A stretch of DNA of 32,744 nt from Bacteroidia bacterium (GTDB taxonomy: Bacteria; Bacteroidota; Bacteroidia; Flavobacteriales; Flavobacteriaceae), in NCBI GenBank assembly GCA_030430535.1, contig JAUIKY010000040.1:1-32744 (forward strand), written 5' to 3'. The notes below the pieces were generated by a model. That model saw nothing but the letters and a program-made list of their open reading frames with translations. It had not been told where the DNA came from and searched no databases. Every line of letters begins with the position of its first letter. Positions within the stretch are counted from its first letter, which is position 1. Position numbers and translations under genes: made by a program. Shown piece by piece: positions 1 through 6,318 of the stretch.

Positions 1-46
1 GGAAACTGCTGAACAGTTTCTCCTGGTAGTTCTTTTTGCCTTGCAT
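1..46 (-). mobile_element. IS1182-type transposase, N-terminal tip, cut by window edge
   Basis: On the minus strand an ATG at 46-44 opens a frame that reads MQGKKNYQEKLFSSF before leaving the window. From memory, this opening matches the first residues of IS1182-family transposases common in flavobacteria, which continue into a Gln-Leu-Ser segment and a DDE catalytic domain outside this window. Only 15 residues are visible, so the family call is recognition by eye, not alignment. A 6-bp inverted repeat (63-68 with 75-80) lies just upstream of the start. The element's terminal repeat probably falls between about 60 and 115, but no target duplication can be defined from one end. The neighbouring palindrome and cassette-like genes fit an accessory region. 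Confidence 0.55.
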
Positions 47-101
47 CCCTAAAAATAAGAACTTTCAGGCAAATCTGAAAATTTTAAACTATATTTGAGT
101 C

Positions 102-243
102 TTGTGCAACAGGCACAACGGCTATAATTCATTGCTTCTGACTTTCCTCTCGGAAAGTCCTCGCAATTTTGCTATCTTCGGTTTACGGCGGAAAATCCTC
201 GCGGATTTTCACGCAACGAAACCATAGCCAAACCGTTGGCAAA
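102..243. repeat. Large three-hairpin imperfect palindrome (cassette boundary type)
   Basis: The outer arms pair 116-125 with 224-238, with a five-base bulge, and 128-135 with 213-220 with one G-T wobble. Inside sit two perfect 8-bp hairpins with related loops: 140-147 with 152-159 (loop TCTC) and 191-198 with 203-210 (loop TCGC). A small GCAA/TTGC hairpin at 163-172 lies between them. The whole could fold as a three-leaf cruciform or as a structured single strand. It starts with TTGTGCAAC at 102-110, the reverse complement of GTTGCACAA in the later repeats at 780-788 and 1671-1679, and ends with GTTGGCAAA at 235-243. The folding is read directly from the bases; a recombination role is inference. 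Confidence 0.7.
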
Positions 244-267
244 CATTTGAAAAAATCTCGATAATTA

Positions 268-744
268 ATGAGCAACGAGACTTTAAAAGAAAAATTAGAG
301 GAATTTATAAACCTATTTGAATCTGAAACGGAGGAAATAAAAAAACAAATTCATTATAATTCCACTTTGAATATTACGAATCAGTTATTGAAATTCCACA
401 ACAATAAAGAATCGGAAAAATATAAAACTTTAATGGCTGATTATATTGATGAACTTAAAGTGACTGATTTACCAACTGGAAAAAAAACATCACTCGATTT
501 TTATGGTAAATATGTGCTTAAAAGTGGGCAATTTTTGACTACCGAAAGAGACTTTAGAAATAATAATGGAAACCTAATTAAGTATGTCGGATTTGGAATT
601 GTTTTGGATTTTTTAGTTTATTATTTCTTGAACTCAAAACTTCCTTTTTATTTGCCAATTTTCACGCTGATTTTTACAATTTTAGGTTTTAGAAAAAAGA
701 AAAAAATGATAACTGACAAAAAATCTTTCGGAATTGGATTCTGA
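268..744 (+). CDS. Hypothetical small membrane protein, cassette cargo 1
   Basis: This is a 158-residue protein of no family I recognise. The first 100 residues are hydrophilic and Glu/Lys-rich, probably helical. Two hydrophobic segments follow at about 104-121 and 123-141, separated by a short SKLPF turn, then a strongly basic stretch (RKKKK, about 142-146) and a short tail. The pattern suggests a cytoplasmic N-terminal domain anchored by a two-pass hairpin, with the basic residues held inside. The gene is AT-rich compared with the heme genes. It lies alone between the large palindrome ending near 243 and a TTTGCCAGC motif at 761-769, which looks like an inverted partner of GTTGGCAAA at 235-243. 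No Shine-Dalgarno sequence is visible. The reading frame is convincing; the function is unknown. Confidence 0.6.
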   Translation: MSNETLKEKLEEFINLFESETEEIKKQIHYNSTLNITNQLLKFHNNKESEKYKTLMADYIDELKVTDLPTGKKTSLDFYGKYVLKSGQFLTTERDFRNNNGNLIKYVGFGIVLDFLVYYFLNSKLPFYLPIFTLIFTILGFRKKKKMITDKKSFGIGF

Positions 745-760
745 AAAGAATAAAAAACGA

Positions 761-840
761 TTTGCCAGCACCGGTAACCGTTGCACAAGTAATCGCTCCG
801 AAAGCCTTACGTTTCTTAGCCGGGCCGTTGCCAACAATTA
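761..840. repeat. Cassette boundary repeat with first 20-bp direct repeat copy
   Basis: This block separates the two cargo genes. It opens with TTTGCCAGC (761-769), has CACCGGTAACCGTTGCACAA at 769-788, and closes with GTTGCCAAC at 827-835. The 20-bp stretch recurs without mismatch at 1660-1679. GTTGCCAAC is the exact reverse complement of GTTGGCAAC at 1652-1660, so the second cargo gene lies between inverted 9-bp motifs. The block is more GC-rich than the genes on either side. Confidence 0.7.
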
Positions 841-842
841 GA

Positions 843-1649
843 ATGAACGACAGATACAAAAATCATCAATTTTTCTCACCAGAACATATTTACGATTATG
901 AGAATATACAGCAGTATGATAATCCGAAAATAAACTCTGAAAATATTCGAATTGGAAGTTTGTCTTTTCAATGGCACGTTGCTGGAAAAAAAGAAAAAGA
1001 ACGAGTAAAAGACGAATGGATTAAAATAATCCCAAACTTGAATAAAGTAAAGCGGATTTCTATCGCTTGTGGAATTAATCAAGAGTTTCTTGATATTTTT
1101 TGTGACTTACCAAATCTTATTCACTTAATAATTGACAGTTCAAAGGCAACTGACTTAAATCCAATTTTAAAACTGACAAAACTCAAAAGGTTAGAATTGG
1201 AAAGATTTACTCAACTTAAAGACATTTCGCCGATTGCAAAAATTGAACTGACTCATTTAAGAATTGAAAACTCTTTTAAAGTTGAAAATTATGAAAAAAT
1301 TGGACAAATAACTTCTCTAATTGGACTTTCTCTTAATGGAGACACTTTTGCACCAAAAAATTTGAGGCTTAAAAGTTTAAAACCTTACGAAAACCTAAAA
1401 AAACTAAAACATTTAGATTTGAATTCCGCATCTATAATTGACAAGAATTCATACAAAAGTCTGTTAGAGCTTAAAGATTTGGTTAGGTTTGACATTTTAG
1501 TAATTGTACCAAAAGAAATTAAGAAAGTCATTTTAGAGAATCATAAAACACTGAATTCGGGAAATTTTACGGATTGGGATGATAAGAACAAAAAGTTTTA
1601 TGATAACAAAGATTGGGAGATTAAAAAATTAGAAGAGCTGAAAAAATAA
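843..1649 (+). CDS. Leucine-rich-repeat protein, cassette cargo 2
   Basis: This is a 268-residue protein if translation starts at ATG 843. An upstream in-frame TTG at 762 would add 27 residues encoded by the boundary repeat itself, so I reject it. Residues from about 85 to 205 carry irregular leucine-rich repeats, such as LPNLIHLIIDSS, LTKLKRLELERF, LTHLRIENS and LKKLKHLDLNSA, spaced roughly 20-24 residues apart as in internalin-like LRRs. There is no signal peptide or membrane segment, so it is probably cytoplasmic. LRR proteins usually bind other proteins; the partner is unknown. The C-terminus (about 230-268) is charged and ends in KKLEELKK. The gene is AT-rich and bracketed by inverted GTTGCCAAC/GTTGGCAAC motifs, suggesting it moved here as a unit. 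Confidence 0.65.
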   Translation: MNDRYKNHQFFSPEHIYDYENIQQYDNPKINSENIRIGSLSFQWHVAGKKEKERVKDEWIKIIPNLNKVKRISIACGINQEFLDIFCDLPNLIHLIIDSSKATDLNPILKLTKLKRLELERFTQLKDISPIAKIELTHLRIENSFKVENYEKIGQITSLIGLSLNGDTFAPKNLRLKSLKPYENLKKLKHLDLNSASIIDKNSYKSLLELKDLVRFDILVIVPKEIKKVILENHKTLNSGNFTDWDDKNKKFYDNKDWEIKKLEELKK

Positions 1650-1651
1650 CT

Positions 1652-1680
1652 GTTGGCAACACCGGTAACCGTTGCACAAC
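1652..1680. repeat. Cassette end motif plus second 20-bp direct repeat copy
   Basis: GTTGGCAAC (1652-1660) runs directly into CACCGGTAACCGTTGCACAA (1660-1679), an exact copy of 769-788. It starts two bases after the stop codon of the LRR gene. The composite is the more intact version of the degenerate form at 761-788. Confidence 0.75.
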
Positions 1681-1710
1681 CCTATAATTTTATAAAAACA
1701 TGATACAGAA

Positions 1711-1737
1711 GCGCCCTTTTTAAGGGCTTTTGTTTTT
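1711..1737 (+). terminator. Rho-independent terminator after the cassette region
   Basis: The stem GCCCTT (1713-1718) pairs with AAGGGC (1722-1727) over a three-base T loop. It is followed by four T, a G and five more T. It ends plus-strand transcription about 60 bp after the LRR gene. Confidence 0.65.
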
Positions 1738-1779
1738 ATACCATGGTTAGGGTCCCAAAAACGGGCTCTACGGTACTTT

Positions 1780-1816
1780 GGCGCTTGCCCCCCCGCTAGC
1801 GCCCGTCTGCGACGGG
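1780..1816. repeat. GC-rich double hairpin, intergenic repeat
   Basis: Two abutting hairpins: GGCGCT (1780-1785) with AGCGCC (1798-1803), and CCCGTC (1802-1807) with GACGGG (1811-1816). The arms overlap by two bases, so only one can form fully at a time. The block contains a run of seven C and is far more GC-rich than its surroundings. AGCGCT recurs at 1851-1856. It has no T-tract, so it does not look like a terminator. No gene is evident in 1650-1879. Confidence 0.5.
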
Positions 1817-1879
1817 TGAAAACCCAAAAAAGCAGCACTCGTTGCAAACAAGCGCTAGCACTGAAAAACAATTAAAAAA

Positions 1880-2662
1880 CTACTCCCCCGGAAAATCAGC
1901 CTTTCGTTTTTGTAAAAATGCAGTGGTGCCTTCGGTAAAATCGGCCGTACCAAAACTGTTTCCAAATTGCTCAATCTCCACCTCAAAACCATTTACACCA
2001 TCTTTATAATTGGCGTTTACGGCTTTAATAGCCGATGCAATCGCCACCGACGAGTTATTTAAAATTTTACCCGCTATTTTTTCACAAAGCGGCAGCAATT
2101 CCTCTGGTGCGGTTACGTGATTCACCAAACCAAAAGTCAAAGCTTGTTGGGCATCAATCATTCCGGCAGTCATAATAAGTTCCATTGCGCGGCCTTTCCC
2201 AATAAGCTGTGGCAAGCGTTGCGTACCGCCATACCCCGGAATAACACCCAAACTCACTTCGGGCAAGCCCAATTTCGCATCATCGCTGGCCACCCGAAAG
2301 TGGCACGCCATAGCCAATTCCAAACCACCTCCCAAAGCAAAACCGTTAACGGCTGCAATAACGGGGGTGGATAAATTTTCAACAAAGTCAAATAAAATAG
2401 ATTGTCCGTTAGCAGCCAGTTTTTTGCCTTCGGCGACGCTGTAATCGGCAAATTCGCTGATGTCGGCACCCGCAACAAAAGCTTTTTCGCCACTACCGGT
2501 TACGATAATCACTTTTACATTTTTGTCTTTATCCGCCTCCTTAAACGCTTCGCGCAATTCCTGAATGGTGTCGCGGTTTAGGGCGTTAAGTTTTTTAGGT
2601 CGGTTTATGGTTATGGTGGCAATACTATTTTTTTCTTCTACTAGAATGTTATTGTAACTCAT
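1880..2662 (-). CDS. Enoyl-CoA hydratase/isomerase family protein (crotonase fold)
   Basis: A 260-residue, full-length crotonase-family protein, probably hydrating 2-enoyl-CoA to 3-hydroxyacyl-CoA in fatty acid or short-chain acyl degradation in the cytoplasm. The CoA-binding and oxyanion-hole segments are present: AFVAGADISEF at 61-71 and NGFALGGGLELAMACH at 106-121. Both acid residues used by true hydratases are kept, E115 in GGGLELA and E135 in GLPEVSLG, followed by IPGYGGTQRL at 141-150. This argues for a hydratase rather than an isomerase with one glutamate. The exact substrate cannot be told. It stands alone, with repeats on both sides and the sensor kinase upstream on the same strand behind a 112-bp gap that contains a palindrome. 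Confidence 0.9.
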   Translation of the reverse strand: MSYNNILVEEKNSIATITINRPKKLNALNRDTIQELREAFKEADKDKNVKVIIVTGSGEKAFVAGADISEFADYSVAEGKKLAANGQSILFDFVENLSTPVIAAVNGFALGGGLELAMACHFRVASDDAKLGLPEVSLGVIPGYGGTQRLPQLIGKGRAMELIMTAGMIDAQQALTFGLVNHVTAPEELLPLCEKIAGKILNNSSVAIASAIKAVNANYKDGVNGFEVEIEQFGNSFGTADFTEGTTAFLQKRKADFPGE

Positions 2663-2694
2663 GGTTTTGGTTTTTTAATTAAAATAAAATTCTC

Positions 2695-2763
2695 CGTCAT
2701 GCTGAACTGTCACGCTGAGCGCAGCCGAAGCGCAAATTCAGTACAGACAAGTTCAGTATGACG
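2695..2763. repeat. Intergenic palindrome between sensor kinase and hydratase genes
   Basis: Arms CGTCATGCTGAAC (2695-2707) and GTTCAGTATGACG (2751-2763) pair with one G-T wobble. The centre carries CACGCTGAGCGCAGCCGAAGCG, whose CGCT and AGCG ends also pair. It resembles dispersed repeats of flavobacterial intergenic regions and is related in sequence to degenerate matter near 13413-13441. It could act as a weak transcript end or mRNA stabiliser between the two minus-strand genes. Confidence 0.7.
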
Positions 2764-2774
2764 ACAAATGCCGT

Positions 2775-4259
2775 TTATGCCTTTGGAAAAGTGACTGTAA
2801 AAGTGGTTCCCTGTCCTTTTTCCGTTTCAAACGAGATGCTTCCATTGTAGGTTTCCACTATGTTTTTCACCATGGCCAACCCCAGCCCCATTCCACTGGT
2901 TTTAGTGGTAAACTTAGGCTCAAAAACCTTTTCGATATTTTCTTCGGAAACCCCCATACCGTTGTCACTAACCGTAATCACCGCTTGGTTACCATCCTCA
3001 TGTACGCTCACCTCAATTTTTGGTGTTTTGTGGCTTGGTATAGCCTGGATGGCATTCTTCACCAAATTGGTGACCACACGAATAAGTTGCGACCTATCGA
3101 GCTTGGCGATGACCTCATCGGTATTGGCACTAAAAACGATATAGTCTTCATTAAAAATATCTAAGGCTAATTTAACAATTTTCACCACGTTAAGGGTTTC
3201 ATTTTGTTGGGCAGGCATTTTGGCAAAGTTTGAAAATGCCGAAGCAATAGCGCTCATGGTATCGATTTGCTGAATAAGGGTTTTACTGTATTCATCCACC
3301 TTTTGATGGATATTTTCATCTTCGGGATTAAACTTCCGTTGGAAATTTTGCACCGTAAGCCTCATGGGCGTTAAGGGGTTTTTAATTTCGTGCGCCACCT
3401 GTTTGGCCATTTCGCGCCAGGCTTGTTCACGCTCGCTGCGCGCCAATTGTATAGCACTTTCTTCCAACTCGTCAATCATACTGTTGTACGAGTTTACCAA
3501 TGTGGTGATCTCTTCGCTGGTATCGTCTACCTCAATTTTTTCGTTCCTTTTCTCCAGCCTCGTGGTATTAATTTTATCGCTGATGGTTTTTAACGATTTG
3601 GTGATGTATTTTGAAAGCAAAAACGCAATGGCAATGGCCATAAGCAACACCAAAGCAAACGCATATCCCAAACGGGTTAAAAACTCTTCGAGCTCCTTGT
3701 CTAGAAAATCGTCCTTCTCTAAATACGGAATATTCAAAATCGCCAAGGGTTTCGATTTTTGGTCTAAAATAAAGGTGTACGACGATTGAAAGATCTCGCC
3801 ATTTTCCTCCCGCTTATCCACGTACCGGTGCCGGGCGACTTCAATTTCACTATTGAACTCTACCGTATTGTTAATGGCATTTAAAATACTGGAACTAATA
3901 CATTTATCGGCTGCACTGGTTTGCAGGCCTGCCTTGGAAGTGATGAGCAAACTGCCTTCTAAATCGTAAATATTAATCTGCAGTTTGTGGATATCGGCAA
4001 TGTTATACACCTCCTCTTTAAAAATGAGTGGAATGTTTTCGGTTTTTACTTCCCAAGTGTTTTGCCGTCCATTCAACACCCTTTTGATATGGGCCTGAAC
4101 GCTGCCCTCCTTACGCTCTAATCTGCCTTCATGGTAATCCCTGCTCTGTTCCCTGTACTGATAAATAGCTACCGCCGAAATGAGTACGGATGCCAAGATT
4201 ACCAACAGAATCATGGCCAGAAAAATACGGGTTCGTAAGGAAAGTTTTTTTAGCTTCAT
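2775..4259 (-). CDS. NtrY-like membrane sensor histidine kinase
   Basis: A 494-residue inner-membrane kinase. Transmembrane helix 1 is at about 12-33, followed by a periplasmic sensor region at about 35-195, helix 2 at about 198-216, a HAMP linker at 215-270, and the dimerisation helix with phospho-acceptor H290 in VAHEIKNPLTPMRL. The ATPase domain shows the N box (N398, N402 in NLVKNAIQA), the G1 box DNGMG (432-436) and the G2 box GMGLGLAM (456-463). The KNPLTPMRL sequence after the histidine is typical of NtrY-type kinases. Such proteins sense an external or membrane signal and phosphorylate an NtrC-like response regulator. No response regulator is encoded in the window, so it is an orphan here. 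The periplasmic part has no domain I can name. Confidence 0.9.
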   Translation of the reverse strand: MKLKKLSLRTRIFLAMILLVILASVLISAVAIYQYREQSRDYHEGRLERKEGSVQAHIKRVLNGRQNTWEVKTENIPLIFKEEVYNIADIHKLQINIYDLEGSLLITSKAGLQTSAADKCISSSILNAINNTVEFNSEIEVARHRYVDKREENGEIFQSSYTFILDQKSKPLAILNIPYLEKDDFLDKELEEFLTRLGYAFALVLLMAIAIAFLLSKYITKSLKTISDKINTTRLEKRNEKIEVDDTSEEITTLVNSYNSMIDELEESAIQLARSEREQAWREMAKQVAHEIKNPLTPMRLTVQNFQRKFNPEDENIHQKVDEYSKTLIQQIDTMSAIASAFSNFAKMPAQQNETLNVVKIVKLALDIFNEDYIVFSANTDEVIAKLDRSQLIRVVTNLVKNAIQAIPSHKTPKIEVSVHEDGNQAVITVSDNGMGVSEENIEKVFEPKFTTKTSGMGLGLAMVKNIVETYNGSISFETEKGQGTTFTVTFPKA

Positions 4260-4396
4260 TCAGAACAATAAAGCCTAAATATAGCAATAATCAAACCAAA
4301 CAGCCCACAGCAAATTACAAAATGTACAACACAAATTCCAAAGCATAAGTATTAGGTTTTAGGTTTTAGAATTTGAATTTTGTGATTTGGATTTTT

Positions 4397-4945
4397 TTAA
4401 GCCTCTGGGTTTTTCTCCCTGATGTTCTTGTAAATTTTGAAACCCAGCATGATAAGGATACCCAAAACAAAAATGCCCACAATACCCCAAACCCAATTGA
4501 TGGCACTTTTTAGCACCACCAAAAAGACCACGGCAAACAGAATGAACGTTGCGCCCTCGTTCCAAATGCGCATAAAACTGGAAGATTTTTTTACCACATC
4601 GTTTTGCAACTGTTTAAAATACTGATGGGTTTTTAGATGATAAATGATAAGCAAAACCACAAATGCGAGTTTTACGTGCATCCACGGCTGTTGCAACCAA
4701 TACGGCTGTAAAACCAGTAACCAAATGGCAAAAATAGTGGCCAAAATAGCCGATGGCCAAGTGATGATGTACCACAACCGTTTGGCCATAAGTTTTAGCT
4801 GCTTGCCTAAAATTTCCTTTTCGGGCGATGGCTTATGGAAAGCTTCAATTTGATAAACGAACAACCGCGGAATATAAAATAGCCCGGCAAACCAAGTAAT
4901 GACAAAAATAAGATGAAACGATTTGATGTAAGCGTAATATTCCAT
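4397..4945 (-). CDS. hemJ: Protoporphyrinogen IX oxidase HemJ
   Basis: A 182-residue protein with about five hydrophobic helices (near 8-30, 58-80, 90-105, 130-147 and 150-171). It begins with the HemJ signature KSFHLIFVITWFAGLFYIPR, including H11 and R27, and K92 in MHVKLAFVVLL; a conserved His and Lys of this kind are essential in studied HemJ proteins. HemJ oxidises protoporphyrinogen IX to protoporphyrin IX in the inner membrane, the step before ferrochelatase. The family was formerly annotated as UPF0093/CopD-like. It begins two bases after the MATE gene ends and shares a minus-strand run with hemH. No hemG or hemY is present, so HemJ is probably the enzyme used. The 137-bp gap to the sensor kinase gene holds only AT-rich sequence with a short tandem AGGTTTT repeat. 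Confidence 0.9.
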   Translation of the reverse strand: MEYYAYIKSFHLIFVITWFAGLFYIPRLFVYQIEAFHKPSPEKEILGKQLKLMAKRLWYIITWPSAILATIFAIWLLVLQPYWLQQPWMHVKLAFVVLLIIYHLKTHQYFKQLQNDVVKKSSSFMRIWNEGATFILFAVVFLVVLKSAINWVWGIVGIFVLGILIMLGFKIYKNIREKNPEA

Positions 4946-4947
4946 AG

Positions 4948-6318
4948 CTATTGGTTTATGGATGAAGTGTTATTTTTGGGTTTCAAGTTCTTAATAATTT
5001 CCCGATTTAAAAAATAACCCGTTACGATAGTGGCCAAAACATCCGAAATGGGAAAGGACACCCAAACCCCCAATTCACCCCAAAATAAAGGCAGTATTAA
5101 AATAAGTGGGATAAAGAAAAAACCTTGCCGACACAACGTAAGCAACAATGCTTCCTTGGCCTTCCCAATAGCCTGAAAGTAGGCCGCGCCGATAAGTTGC
5201 CAAGCTATAATGGGTGTTGCGGCAAATACCCAACGCATGGCAGGCGGTGTTTCTTTAAGCACTTCGGCATCATCGGTAAATAATTTGGTAATGGCCTCAG
5301 GATAAATCATGAGTAAAATAAATATTATGGTAGCCAATCCGGCTGCATATTTTATAGCGGTATTAATGGTTAGCCTTACCCTACTATACTTTAGTGCCCC
5401 ATAATTGAATCCAGCAATGGGCAAAAAACCCTGGGTAATACCGTAAACAGGAAATAGTGCGAACATAAGCATGCGCCCTACAATGGCATAGGCAGTTACC
5501 GAGGTTTCACCACCTAAATTGAACAGAATATTGTTCATAAACAGATAGGTGATACTCACCACGGCTTGCCTCGCCAAGGTTACAAACCCCAACGAGCTTA
5601 TTTCCTTAACGATAGGTCTGTCCAACCCAAAATGAGAATAATTAATTTTCAACTCTGAATGTTTTGAGAGAAAGAACCATAAAATAAATGCAAAACACAG
5701 CAAATACGAACCCGTTGTTGCCCAAGCGGCACCTTGCATGCCCCAATCAAAAACATTGATAAAAAAGTAATCGAGTAATAGGTTCGATACCGACGGAATC
5801 ATCATGGCATACATGGCAAATTTCGGTTTGCCCTCTGCCCGAATCACGGTATTACCCATCATGCACAACGCCAAAAAAGGCACGCCATAAAGCACAATGG
5901 TATAATAAATTTTCGCAGGTTCTAAAATAGCACCTTTTCCTCCAAAAGCAGGAATAATGCCATCAACAAACCACAAGCCCACAACAACCATTACAACGGT
6001 TAGCAACAAAGTGAGGGTAATTTGGTTTCCGAAAGTTTTTAAGGCTTTGTTCTTATTTTCGGCACCAAGTGCCCGTGAGATGATGGACGAACCGCCAACA
6101 CCGATACTCATACCCAAGGCCGCAATGAAAAACGACACGGGGAGCACCACATTAATGGCAGCAATCGCCACAGAACCAATCCAATTACCTACAAAAATAG
6201 TATCGACCAGAATGTTGAGCGACATCACCAAAATACCGATGGATGCTGGAACTGCTTGCTTTATAAGCAGTTTGCCTATGGGCTCTGTACCTAAATCCTG
6301 CGACGAAATTTTTGCCAT
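4948..6318 (-). CDS. MATE family efflux transporter
   Basis: A 456-residue multidrug and toxic compound extrusion (MATE) protein with about twelve membrane segments in two homologous halves. The N-terminal motif is seen in QAVPASIGILVMSLNILVDTIFVGNWIG (about 20-47), and the following GMSIGVGGSSIISRALGAEN is the usual first-half cytoplasmic loop. A second-half counterpart is PVYGITQGFLPIAGFNYGA. Family members export cationic drugs or metabolites using Na+ or H+ gradients. Its start codon overlaps the hemH stop codon by one base (TAATG) and it ends two bases before hemJ, so it is translationally coupled between two heme genes. A role in porphyrin or toxic intermediate export is inferred from position only. 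Confidence 0.88.
   Translation of the reverse strand: MAKISSQDLGTEPIGKLLIKQAVPASIGILVMSLNILVDTIFVGNWIGSVAIAAINVVLPVSFFIAALGMSIGVGGSSIISRALGAENKNKALKTFGNQITLTLLLTVVMVVVGLWFVDGIIPAFGGKGAILEPAKIYYTIVLYGVPFLALCMMGNTVIRAEGKPKFAMYAMMIPSVSNLLLDYFFINVFDWGMQGAAWATTGSYLLCFAFILWFFLSKHSELKINYSHFGLDRPIVKEISSLGFVTLARQAVVSITYLFMNNILFNLGGETSVTAYAIVGRMLMFALFPVYGITQGFLPIAGFNYGALKYSRVRLTINTAIKYAAGLATIIFILLMIYPEAITKLFTDDAEVLKETPPAMRWVFAATPIIAWQLIGAAYFQAIGKAKEALLLTLCRQGFFFIPLILILPLFWGELGVWVSFPISDVLATIVTGYFLNREIIKNLKPKNNTSSINQ

Noticed and set aside
2-52. Plus-strand open stretch that could be the end of an upstream gene
   Set aside because: It is the reverse of the minus-strand transposase start, which reads as a recognisable protein; the plus reading does not.
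102-243. Integron attC site
   Set aside because: Folding is suggestive, but the conserved GTTRRRY core is not seen and no integrase is in the window; it is reported as a structured repeat only.
762-842. N-terminal extension of the LRR protein from TTG 762
   Set aside because: The 27 extra residues are encoded by the boundary repeat, which also occurs outside the gene; ATG 843 is the natural start.
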